From Bactericera cockerelli (taxonomy: Eukaryota > Arthropoda > Insecta > Hemiptera > Triozidae), in contig CM044957.1 in NCBI GenBank assembly GCA_024516035.1, positions 51,456,085 to 51,520,084 on the forward strand: 64,000 nucleotides of DNA, in the 5' to 3' direction. Position numbers and translations under genes: made by a program. Every line of letters starts with the position of its first letter. Position 1 is the first letter of the stretch. Below are positions 55,562-64,000 of the stretch, piece by piece. The notes under the pieces were generated by a model. The model did not search any database. It was not told the origin of the DNA and saw only the letters and a list, made by a program, of their open reading frames with translations.

Positions 55562-56361
55562 CTCCAGCGGACAAAGGTAACCATTCTAGGGACTTTGATC
55601 TCTCTAGAGAGCGAGCTATACCACTGCACTCACAAGAAATTTAATTTCGTTGAACATTTTCCAATACCACCCCAGAAAACCGATCGTTCGTCTCACCGTC
55701 ACCTCATTTCTACTGCCACGAACATTGTCTACAAGAAATTTATACCTTCTCGCAAACTTAGCTGTTTCATGAAACTTTCCTTTTCATCAATGAAATTTCT
55801 TTCCTTCTTTTGTGTGTTTTCCTTTCTTTTGTATTCGAGAGAAAAAAAAAAGGAAAAAGAAAAAAACATTGAACAAATGACAAAGTTTCGCTCCTAATGA
55901 TGAAACCCCAGATCCCGGCAATCATTTTGATGGCGAATCCGTCCGTCCATTCATGCATGACTGATTTTGAAAAAAAGTGTTCGCACAATAAATCAAAAAA
56001 ACAGTGAAAGCCTGGGGCTGCGTGCCCTTTCAAAAATGTTGACGAAAGCGACCGACAGCCAATGTTGAATGGAAAGCAAACAAAAGCTTGAAACAAAGGA
56101 GATCATGATTGTGTCAAAGCTGGGCCCATTAGAACCGCATCGGACCCCGCTCAGGCTGCGGGGAGAATTCGCACAATGGGCGAAAAACACTCTCATCGTT
56201 TAGATAACACGGAGTCATGACGAAGTTATTATGAAAGGTGGTAATTTATGTGCAGAAGTTCTCACTTTTTTGTGACGCTCTTTTCTCGTTTGTATACCTA
56301 TTTAGTTTACCACCACCTCGCCATTCATTAGAGCAAGTTTTTCTCTGATTATAAGACTACG
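55562..56361. other. Reductase intron, anonymous
   Basis: No recognised gene; short frames on both strands lack domains. Confidence 0.5.
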
Positions 56362-56595
56362 GAGGAAGCGTCAATGGCACGTTGAGTACAGGTTATCATT
56401 ATGTAACTGAAGTTTAGCAACGTGCTGCGAGTTTAGGTGACCATTCAAATTCCAAACTCTCGTGATGCTGGCTCTTCCCGGCCCCACTCGCGCTGGGTGA
56501 GGTCAATTATTGCTGGTCGAATGGGTGACCCTTCAAATTCGAACCCTCGTGACGCTGGTTTAGCTTGCCTTTCCCGGCCAAACTCGGGCTGGGAT
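56362..56595 (+). mobile_element. 5S-rRNA-derived SINE, rearranged
   Basis: GCGTCAATGGCACGTTGAGT, CTGAAGTTTAGCAACGTGCT, then GTGACC(A/C)(T/T)TCAAATTC twice and two body copies (GCTCTTCCCGGCCCCACTCG and CTTTCCCGGCCAAACTCGGG). A partial body duplication, with no tail. Confidence 0.7.
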
Positions 56596-56599
56596 TAGC

Positions 56600-56780
56600 T
56601 AGTTTGTGAAAGAGAGAGAGAGAGAGAAGGCGTGAAAGAAAAAGAGAGAGACAGAAAGGGGAGGGTGGAGGAAGAGAAACAGGAAAAAATTACAGAAAGA
56701 AAGAGGAAGAGAAATTTATAAAGAAATGAAGAGAGAGAGAGAAAAAAGAAAGAGAAAAGGATAGAGAGAAAGGGACTAAT
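56600..56780. repeat. (GA)n purine tract
   Basis: GA dinucleotides with interspersed A and G runs. Confidence 0.93.
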
Positions 56781-56989
56781 GTCACTCAAGTATGTAATGA
56801 GATTTCCAGCTTAAGGCTCTGGGAGTCCCTTATTCAATGCTCGCCCGAGGGAGGGGGGGGAGTGAAGGAAGTTCAGGCATAAATGTCCTTTGAGGGACAG
56901 AATTTTTTTTTTTAAAGAAAATGTCTCTATTGTCCAGGGAATACGTTAAGTACTGTGTGCGTAATATCAGGGCCGGATTAAGAGTACAG

Positions 56990-57095
56990 TCTAGATATAG
57001 GTAAGAGAAACTGGATATATAAAAGCTAGATATAGTTAAGAGAAACTGGATATAAGAGAACTAGATATAGTTAAGAGAAACTGAATACATAGGTA
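56990..57095. repeat. Short repeats of GGATATAAGAGAAAC type, second site
   Basis: About 5 units combining CTAGATATAG(T)TAAGAGAAAC and TGGATATAAGAGAA. The core matches the repeats at 53.2 kb. Confidence 0.85.
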
Positions 57096-57932
57096 GATCG
57101 GTCATATCATACATGATACCTACCAGTAATTATAGTAAAGTCTGACAGACTTCGATTCTAGCGTTAGTAAAAGTTGAAAATTTGATTACCATTCACGAGG
57201 AAGTATTGTGTCCATAATTATTGGCACTATTGGCAGTGTATTTTAGGCTTAGAATGTCTCCTGGAGTAGATTCTGATATTTTCTATATATAAAACAAAGA
57301 TATATAGTAAGTAAATAATCTAGATGTTAAGAAGGTCTTTAGTCTTCTTTGGTAGCATGTCTTCTGGGAATTCCTAGCTACGACGATGAATCGTGGAAAA
57401 ACTCGTAAAACCAAGCCTCCTGTCCCTTCGGGACATTTTCCGATTTGATAGGGTGTAAGTTGTGCGTCGTTAGGCGAGAAGGTGAGTGATGAGGAGGGGG
57501 GTAGTGGGGAAATAAATGGGGGGTTAAGAGACAGAGGAGGGGAGGGAAAATGGTGTGAAGGAGGAAGGTAGTAGGAAAATGGGGTGGGTAGGAGAGTGAA
57601 AGAAGAAAGGGGGCAAGCGGAAGGGGGTTCACAATGGAGGTGTGCGGGAAGGAGAGGTAAAGGGGGTGCAACAATTAAGGCGAGTAAGGCGGGGAGGGTC
57701 AATGTTTGACCTCTCTGTGGTGAAATAAGAGCCTGAAGATATTTTTGTGAGTAGCACAGCATTACTAAGTGGCTTTTTTTATAAACACTTTCCATTATTT
57801 TCTTTATATTGTTTTAATAATGCCGCCACAGGTTGTTACTAAAATAAGTAACTACTCATCAAACACGATTCAAGGTACTCGCTTCTCATGCGGAAGGTCC
57901 TGTGTTCAAATCCAAGAGCCAAAAAAATGAGT
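57096..57932. other. Reductase intron, purine-rich on the + strand
   Basis: 57480-57680 is G/A-rich (GGGAGGG, GGAAGGAG). A short family G SINE head (CGCTTCTCATGCGGAAGGTC) is at 57878-57920. No gene. Confidence 0.5.
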
Positions 57933-58115
57933 CCGTCCCGGTAGCTCAGAGGTCAAGGCGTCTGACTGGTAATCCAGAGGACGCGGGCGGGTTCGAAACC
58001 CAGCCGGGACATGACAAGTCATCCTCCTCTTGGGATTTTGTCCACATAATAATTCGTCTTGGGCTTACTGCTGGAATACCCTAATCGGGCAGTATAAATA
58101 AGGCGATATTATTAC
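57933..58115 (+). mobile_element. tRNA-derived SINE, family A
   Basis: GTCCCGGTAGCTCAGAGGTC, GGCGGGTTCGAAACCCAGCC, GGGACATGACAAGTCATCCT, AGTATAAATAAGGCGATATT. Confidence 0.9.
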
Positions 58116-58195
58116 AAATATTATTACATTGCGAACAAACTGCAGCTGTCCAAATCTGACACCGTCTTGGCCTGGGACGTCCGATCGGTATCGGA

Positions 58196-58600
58196 ATGGC
58201 GGTGACATATAATTATCCCGACATATTATGTTCTCTCAGATGGTGTACGGATACGCGTGTAGGTGTAGCGCATGCGCCTTGGTGCACAAGCCACCGGTGT
58301 CGAGTATTAATAGAAGATCACACGGCGCCCGCGAAGTGCACTATTCCCGGAGCCTTGAGTTCTTGTCAGCGGAATTCAGTGTTTTTAAATTCGAATTTAG
58401 TAAACAAATGCGAATCCGTGATATTTGAGTGAAAATTTGCAATTTCGAGTGAAAATTCTGAGCTTTGAATGACCGGACGAGTGGAGTTAAAGTGAGGTTT
58501 TTGACTGTGAAGTTCTATTGTATCGAGTTTCGGATGGAATAAAGTGGGGCCAAATTCGGGTTTTGGCCCTGAACTTAGATAAGATAAGATCAGTTATAAA
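58196..58600 (+). promoter_or_regulatory. Candidate promoter / LTR-like leader upstream of the zinc-knuckle exon
   Basis: A GC- and CpG-richer stretch in AT-rich DNA. It carries an arthropod initiator-like TCAGT at 58376-58380, a repeated GAGTGAAAATT motif (about 58427 and 58448), an AATAAA at 58538 and a TTTTGGCCCTGAAC segment at about 58561 that resembles the primer-binding region following many LTRs. Together these would fit R-U5-PBS of an LTR retrotransposon ahead of a gag, but I could not find LTR ends, target duplications or a second LTR. It could equally be the 5'UTR of a host gene. Confidence 0.3.
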
Positions 58601-59195
58601 ATTATAGATACAAGAGATTTGAACTTCTAGTGAAGTGGGCTTGAAAACTATAACAGAAAACTATCCTTTCAGCCCCGTTTAAAGCTTTAACTTGTGTTAA
58701 AGAATTCAGAAGTGTCTGAAAATGCGTTTTCTGACCGGACGTTTAATCGGATCGGGTTGAAAAAGAAGAGTTTATTGCGCCCCTGAGACCTCCCCACTGA
58801 TCAACGGTTGTTCTTGCTCCCAAATATCAAAATTTATGTCTATGTTGAAAGAACTTTCTTTGAATCAAGAGCGTGGCATCTCCTTTTGTACTTTTCTGAC
58901 TTTCCTGCTGGATTTTGTAACCGAACAAGGTTCATTTGGCCTTTTGGCCAGGTCTTTGAGATCTTTGGACTGAACCAAACCGAAAACCGAACAAAAGGCC
59001 TTGAGAGGGGCTTTGGATTTGTACTTTTGAGACGGGTTTTGTCGGAGGATTTTGAAACCGAACCAGATTAATCTGCCAAGACCTTTGAGAATTTGGTTGG
59101 TTTTGTTGGTTGAGGAGTTTTGAAACCAGTTTGATTAGTTGGCGGAGGAGGAGGACGAAGGAAGAGGAAGGAGGAGGAGGAGGAGGAGGAGGAGC

Positions 59196-59358
59196 ATGGT
59201 GGGACAAGGAGGCATGAGTCAGCGGAAGCTGAGCTTCCTGGAGGAGTACGCCCCCAGGAAGAAGAGGGTCCGGTGTTTCTTCTGCGGAGGCAAGGACCAC
59301 TACTCAGACCAGTGCCGCAGCCATGGCAGTGAGGAGGCGCGGAGGGAGTTCGTCAAAG
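59196..59358 (+). CDS. Possible first exon of a CCHC zinc-knuckle protein (BEL/Pao-gag-like)
   Basis: From the ATG at 59196 the frame reads MVGQGGMSQRKLSFLEEYAP, then RKKRVRCFFCGGKDHYSDQC and RSHGSEEARREFVK, followed by a good donor (AAAG|GTAATG at 59359). C-x2-C-x4-H-x4-C is a zinc knuckle, and its spacing plus the ...EEARREF tail resemble the first knuckle of BEL/Pao-type gag proteins, in which a CFxC...HYSDxC motif is followed by an ERR-type helix. It lies inside the reductase intron on the opposite strand, just after a (GAG)n run. GC content is higher than in the surroundings. It could be a gag remnant, a domesticated gag gene, or an unrelated nucleic-acid-binding gene. I found no second exon before the right edge. 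Confidence 0.4.
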
Positions 59359-59635
59359 GTAATGTCATGTAAAAAGCCTTCATTTTTACAGTTTTTTTTT
59401 ATACTGCGCTCACACCTGTTAAGCTTCAAGCATTTACAGGCAACATCTAATGCAGACTTATGTTCTTTCATTCATAAATTTAAATATTTAAACAGTTAAA
59501 TTTACACAAAACATAAAGACATAAATGAACATTTTGTACAAATCTGATTATGATCTGTTTTTGTCAAAGGTAAGTCACAGAATTTTTTCTTCTTCTAAGA
59601 TGTGAAGTCACAGATTTTTTGTACTTCTTTCTAAT

Positions 59636-60656
59636 ATATGAGGAGCTTTTTTTCAGACCGTGATTAGTCCAAAATTGGAAAAAAAATGAGTTACCTACAC
59701 CAAATTGTTCGTCTTGCAAAGCTTAATATGAAAATAAAATAAATATCTATCAAACCGTGATATATTCCACATTAAATCTCCATTGAAAAAAGGGTTTTTT
59801 TTCAGAACGTGTTTAGTCCACCAAGTACTGTGTATCATACCGTGATTAGTCCCAACAACCAATCATAACACTCTATTATTTCAAGGTCACGCGATGTAAA
59901 GATGAACAGAATCAGTTTGGTTGATACAAAAGTATCCTCCAAACTGAAAGTATTTCCAATGATTCTGAGGAAGAAGTCATTTGTGAATGTCTGGAAGATG
60001 AAGTAGGACTAAAAGTTTAATTTTTGGTCTATCCTCATACGGACTCATACCTATTATTAAATGTGGAACAAATTGAAGCTAGATTAGATCAAATTGATTT
60101 CTTGTACCTTTTCTTAAAACAACTCAAAATATAGCTGTCTTTTTACTTTGTTCAAAGCTAATAAAGCCTTTTAATTTAATTTCTTTTGTATTTTTTTCTG
60201 ATTTGTGTTAATCTGATTATCATAATAGAAGTCTGGACAGATAGGTAGTCATAATAATATAAGGATGAGCTCAAACTTGAGACCACCGGCTTGGGAGTCC
60301 ATCGCTTTACCAACAGTGCTACAAAAAATGCTGGCATTATAAAAATGAAAATGACATGGGTAATATTTCTTATTTTTCAAACAGTGATTAGTCCCAGCTC
60401 ATTTTTTTCCAACCGTGATTAGTCCACTCATTCCTGTCAAACCATGATTAGTCCAAAATAAAACTTGAAATTTCAGAATTTAGGTTAATAATCTCAAATA
60501 TAATCAATTTAATTTATTTTTCTGTTTTTTTGAGCTTTCATTTGATACTTTTTTCACTTTTCCAAGTCTAACAATACACTTGTAACTAAAAATATTCAAT
60601 TTCCCAAATCTTGCATCTGTGTGACTAATCACGGTCTGAAAAAAAGCTCCTCATAT
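59636..60656. mobile_element. 1-kb nonautonomous DNA transposon with long terminal inverted repeats
   Basis: The left end ATATGAGGAGCTTTTTTTCA + GACCGTGATTAGTC is matched perfectly in inverse at 60623-60656. Inside, the end motif recurs: ACCGTGATATATTCC at 59754, AACGTGTTTAGTCC at 59806, ACCGTGATTAGTCC at 59839, ACAGTGATTAGTCC at 60381, ACCGTGATTAGTCC at 60412 and ACCATGATTAGTCC at 60441. No transposase frame is visible. It sits in the large reductase intron. Confidence 0.85.
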
Positions 60657-60681
60657 GTGTTTTACAGCATTTTTATTTCAT

Positions 60682-60840
60682 AATAATAATACCTATCGCC
60701 TTATTTAAGTCTCATTATTACAGCAGTTAGTCCAAGACGTAGGTGGTCAAAATACCAATTGGAAAGATACTTGTCATATGTCATAATCAAACCCGCGACC
60801 TCTGTATTACCAGACAGACGCCACTAGACCACTGAGCCTA
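60682..60840 (-). mobile_element. tRNA-derived SINE, family A, at the edge of the 75-bp array
   Basis: Body and tail as in the family. Its - strand 5' head (GGCTCAGTGGTCTAGTGGCG, TCTGTCTGGTAATACAGAGG) is repeated in every unit of the adjoining array. Confidence 0.85.
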
Positions 60841-62014
60841 GCCTCTGAAACAGCATCTTCTCTAGACTTGTGATCTCTGTATTACCAGACAGACGCCACT
60901 AGACCACTGAGCCTAGCCTCTGAAACAGCATCTTCTCTAGACTTGTGATCTCTGTATTACCAGACAGACGTCACTAGACCACTGAGCCTAGCCTCTGAAA
61001 CAGCATCTTCTCTAGACTTGTGATCTCTGTATTACCAGACAGACGCCACTAGACCACTGAGCCTAGCCTCTGAAACAGCATCTTCTCTAGACTTGTGATC
61101 TCTGTATTACCAGACAGACGCCACTAGACCACTGAGCCTAGCCTCTGAAACAGCATCTTCTCTAGACTTGTGATCTCTGTATTACCAGACAGACGCCACT
61201 AGACCACTGAGCCTAGCCTCTGAAACAGCATCTTCTCTAGACTTGTGATCTCTGTATTACCAGACAGACGCCACTAGACCACTGAGCCTAGCCTCTGAAA
61301 CAGCATCTTCTCTAGACTTGTGATCTCTGTATTACCAGACAGACGCCACTAGACCACTGAGCCTAGCCTCTGAAACAGCATCTTCTCTAGACTTGTGATC
61401 TCTGTATTACCAGACAGACGCCACTAGACCACTGAGCCTAGCCTCTGAAACAGCATCTTCTCTAGACTTGTGATCTCTGTATTACCAGACAGACGCCACT
61501 AGACCACTGAGCCTAGCCTCTGAAACAGCATCTTCTCTAGACTTGTGATCTCTGTATTACCAGACAGACGTCACTAGACCACTGAGCCTAGCAGCTGAAA
61601 CAGCATCTTCTCTAGACTTGTGATCTCTGTATTACCAGACAGACGTCACTAGACCACTGAGCCTAGCCGCTGAAACAGCATCTTCTCTAGACTTGTGATC
61701 TCTGTATTACCAGACAGACGCCACTAGACCACTGAGCCTAGCCTCTGAAACAGCATCTTCTCTAGACTTGTGATCTCTGTATTACCAGACAGACGCCACT
61801 AGACCACTGAGCCTAGCCTCTGAAACAGCATCTTCTCTAGACTTGTGATCTCTGTATTACCAGACAGACGTCACTAGACCACTGAGCCTAGCCGCTGAAA
61901 CAGCATCTTCTCTAGACTTGTGATAGTTGTGATCTCTGTATTACCAGACAGACGCCACTAGACCACTGAGCCTAGCCTCTGAAACAGCATCTTCTCTAGA
62001 CTTGTGATCTCTGT
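60826..62014. repeat. 75-bp tandem array derived from a SINE head
   Basis: About 16 units of 75 bp. On the - strand each contains GGCTCAGTGGTCTAGTGGCG, the tRNA-like head with an A-box-like stretch. The rest of the unit (GCCTCTGAAACAGCATCTTC... TCTAGACTTGTG) is not SINE sequence. Units are nearly identical (CGCC/CGTC, CCTC/CCGC variants). The array starts exactly at the head of the SINE copy at 60682-60840. Confidence 0.95.
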
Positions 62015-62933
62015 TGTAGCTTGTCCATCCCTTATTATGGCCTGATAAATCTGTGAACGGCCCTGACTGGTTCCAGGTGATATTGTGGTGTGTTCTTTAC
62101 ACATGATACGAGTAATAATAACAAAAGTAACAAAATTAAATATTAAATACAAAAATAATACACCTTATCTTCGAAGAAGGGCAAAATTAAATACCAAAGT
62201 AATACACCTTTTTCTCCGAACCAGAGTTAATTTAGTCTTGGAAAGCTTTGTGAGCTTTGGTGTCAAAGGTTTTAAAAAAGAAAACCTCATTAATTTATTC
62301 ACTGACCGTATAACGCTGGGACAATTCAGTTATACGCTATTCCGTAGAGAGTATGTAGGTATTTTATTAAAATTTCATAAAGGCCATATTTTCACTACTT
62401 CCAAAATAATTGTTTGTCTCAAAGGATTTCTTGGAAAATTTGACGAAATGTCACACCACGAGCCCGAGAGAAATTTTAATTGGTTGTTATATATGTATTT
62501 CAGGGGAATATTTACATAGGTATACATATATATTTACATAGGTACCAATACAGAGTATACAGTATATACGTATTTGGCCGTATTCATAAAAAAGAAGCGG
62601 GAGCTTTTCCTTGCGAAATTTGAAGGAATTGCTTTAGTTGGTGTTCATGAAGTTTTAAGAGTTTTTTTTTTTTTTTTTTTCTCCATTGAAAGCAAATGGT
62701 ACATGGATATTCATAAAACGGACCTTGTCCTTTTATTAACTAGCTCCTCTAACTTAAACATGGAGCATATGCTTGTGGGCAAAAGCTAAAATGCTTGCAA
62801 GCAAAAGGAAATGTAATGTAATATTTTATATAAAACTAGAATTATATTATAAAATATTACATTACATATACTTTGGATTTCTTATATGAATTTTATAACA
62901 AATAATTCCTCAAAAGGAAATAGTTATGAGTAA
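62015..62933. other. Reductase intron, anonymous AT-rich DNA
   Basis: A 144-codon frame from 62085 has no recognisable domain and is AT-driven. The palindrome-like pair TATATAAAACTAGAATTATA / AATATTACATTACATATA lies near 62820-62870. Confidence 0.5.
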
Positions 62934-63078
62934 CCGACCTCAGTAACTTAATCGATAAGGCGGCGGACTTGTAACATGGAGGTCGGTGGTTCTATATAGT
63001 CCCAAAAATTTAGCAGCGTGAGTCTGAATAGTTGTGACATTACGAAAGTGAATTACACAAACTAAATATGATATTTTA
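62934..63078 (+). mobile_element. tRNA-derived SINE, family F
   Basis: ACCGACCTCAGTAACTTAAT, CGATAAGGCGGCGGACTTGT, AACATGGAGGTCGGTGGTTC, GACATTACGAAAGTGAATTA, ACACAAACTAAATATG. Confidence 0.82.
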
Positions 63079-63300
63079 AATTAAAAAAAAATGTATGTGA
63101 ATACGAGAATGAGCAAATGTTTTTCCTTCAAACCTTTTGCTTTTACTTCTAGATTTTTCTGACGAGCAATTCCTTCTTTTTGCTTTCGTTATCTTATAGA
63201 AAGGAAAGTAATGGAATCACCCCAAAAAAAATATGAACACGGCCCATATAAAATGAATGAAATGAATTTTATTCCAATGTGCTAATCAAAAGAAGCATCA

Positions 63301-63338
<38 letters not shown>

Positions 63339-63591
63339 AGCATCAGTTCACGAGTTATAGCATCATAAACACAATAATGAAATTTTATTTCGTAGAAATA
63401 CTTCCAAAAATAACTATCGTCGGAAAAGTTCTGCGATTCCTATCCAAAAAGTTTCATTGAATGTTCTTCTTTTCGACAAGTTTGTTTCATCTTTGTTTGT
63501 TTCACTTCCCATTATCTGAAATGCCCTGTCTTGACCTGTTTTAAACCCTGAGGCATTTCTATACGTTATTCATTTCCATCTGGCCATTCGG
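63079..63591. other. Reductase intron, anonymous, with a long A run
   Basis: 63305-63336 is about 32 A. The duplicated AAAAGAAGCATCA on both sides (63290 and 63335) suggests an insertion site duplication or an inserted poly(A) tail. Confidence 0.5.
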
Positions 63592-63718
63592 TCACTAATG
63601 ACCGGGTCGAGGCTAGATTTAGTGTAGATTTCCACCAATCACAGAGCTCCAAATTGGTCAGGTGACGCTAAATCTACATGAGCTGGGACCCAGCAGTCAA
63701 GTCTCGACCCGACCATAG
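63592..63718. repeat. Short inverted-repeat element
   Basis: GGGTCGAGGCTAGATTTAGT + GTAGATTT on the left pairs with GCTAAATCTAC and GTCTCGACCC on the right, with CCAATCACAGAGCTCCAAAT + TGG in the loop. MITE-like, about 125 bp, beside the reductase exon. Confidence 0.5.
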
Positions 63719-63924
63719 GAAACTCCTCTGATTTTGAACATTTTATCTCTAAACTAACTTTATATTCTTGCATTTCGGGGTTTATTATTATTATTACTAT
63801 TTACCACTTTATTAATTGGACATACATAAAACACAGATAATTACAAATTAATGTACAATGTAAGAGAAGTAAATTTTATCTGTAAGGGTTTTATCTTTAA
63901 GGGGGTTTTATGTTCAATACTCAC

Positions 63925-64000
63925 GTAGGCGGGTCCGGACCCACTCAGGCCGGTGACGGCGTCGAGGAGATACTCCGGCACCTCCTCGCAGGTGCCCACG
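63925..64000 (-). CDS. Pyrroline-5-carboxylate reductase, internal exon (runs off right edge)
   Basis: Enzyme of the last step of proline synthesis: NAD(P)H-dependent reduction of pyrroline-5-carboxylate to proline. The reading on the - strand is [14 protein letters not shown] then [11 protein letters not shown], the well-known start of the dimerisation/catalytic C-terminal half of the family. The donor on the - strand is GTGAGT at 63924-63919, phase 0. The NAD(P)-binding Rossmann half must lie beyond position 64000. I am sure of the family, but cannot tell which paralogue this is or whether it is cytosolic or mitochondrial. Confidence 0.92.

Noticed and set aside
62085..62519. 144-codon open frame
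   Set aside because: AT-driven composition, no recognisable domain, and not flanked by convincing splice or promoter signals.

Overview
This window is intron- and repeat-rich eukaryotic DNA, almost certainly from an invertebrate animal and most likely an arthropod or a close relative. The evidence is AT-rich non-coding DNA, short GC-rich exons with GT-AG splice sites, an invertebrate-type FMRFamide-receptor-like GPCR, a jockey/CR1-like retroposon, and dense tRNA- and 5S-derived SINEs. I cannot name the species. Very little of the DNA is coding: four receptor exons, three pyrroline-5-carboxylate reductase exons, one possible zinc-knuckle exon and one retroposon reverse transcriptase.

Layout. 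0-18 kb holds no gene I can support; it contains SINE copies, two long foldback elements (1.9-2.3 and 16.7-17.0 kb), a 29-bp minisatellite (14.1-15.4 kb) and a hexanucleotide pyrimidine tract (16.0-16.25 kb). At 18.7-20.64 kb about 40 tandem 48-bp (early ones 42-bp) units run directly into receptor exon 1; each unit looks like a complete 3' splice site. The receptor lies on the + strand in four exons (20.64-20.98, 35.06-35.28, 35.99-36.17, 36.75-37.16 kb). Its 14-kb first intron holds a retroposon RT on the opposite strand, a 32-bp minisatellite that was segmentally duplicated, a structured hairpin-rich element and several SINEs. A 27-bp minisatellite begins within a few bases of the receptor stop codon. 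From 38 to 51 kb I see only transposon-derived and anonymous DNA. From 51.36 kb to the right edge the - strand carries the 3' part of a pyrroline-5-carboxylate reductase gene (exons at 51.4, 52.6-52.8 and 63.9-64.0 kb). Its 11-kb intron contains, on the opposite strand, a possible LTR-like leader plus a zinc-knuckle exon (58.2-59.36 kb), a 1-kb inverted-repeat DNA transposon, and a 75-bp array that grew out of the head of a SINE.

The receptor and the reductase are convergent and functionally unrelated: a neuropeptide receptor at the cell surface and the last enzyme of proline synthesis. The receptor reading frame is broken three times, each by loss of one base in a C or G run, which looks more like consensus sequencing error than gene decay.

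The most interesting signals are: the splice-acceptor-like (or alternatively coding) array fused to receptor exon 1; a modular SINE set in which a 5S-rRNA-derived head and a tRNA-derived head share the same body and tail; a DNA transposon whose terminal motif is repeated inside it; a hairpin conserved in several retroposon 3' ends; hairpins with compensatory changes at the ends of Helentron-like elements; and a multi-branched structured repeat at 31.3-31.8 kb.
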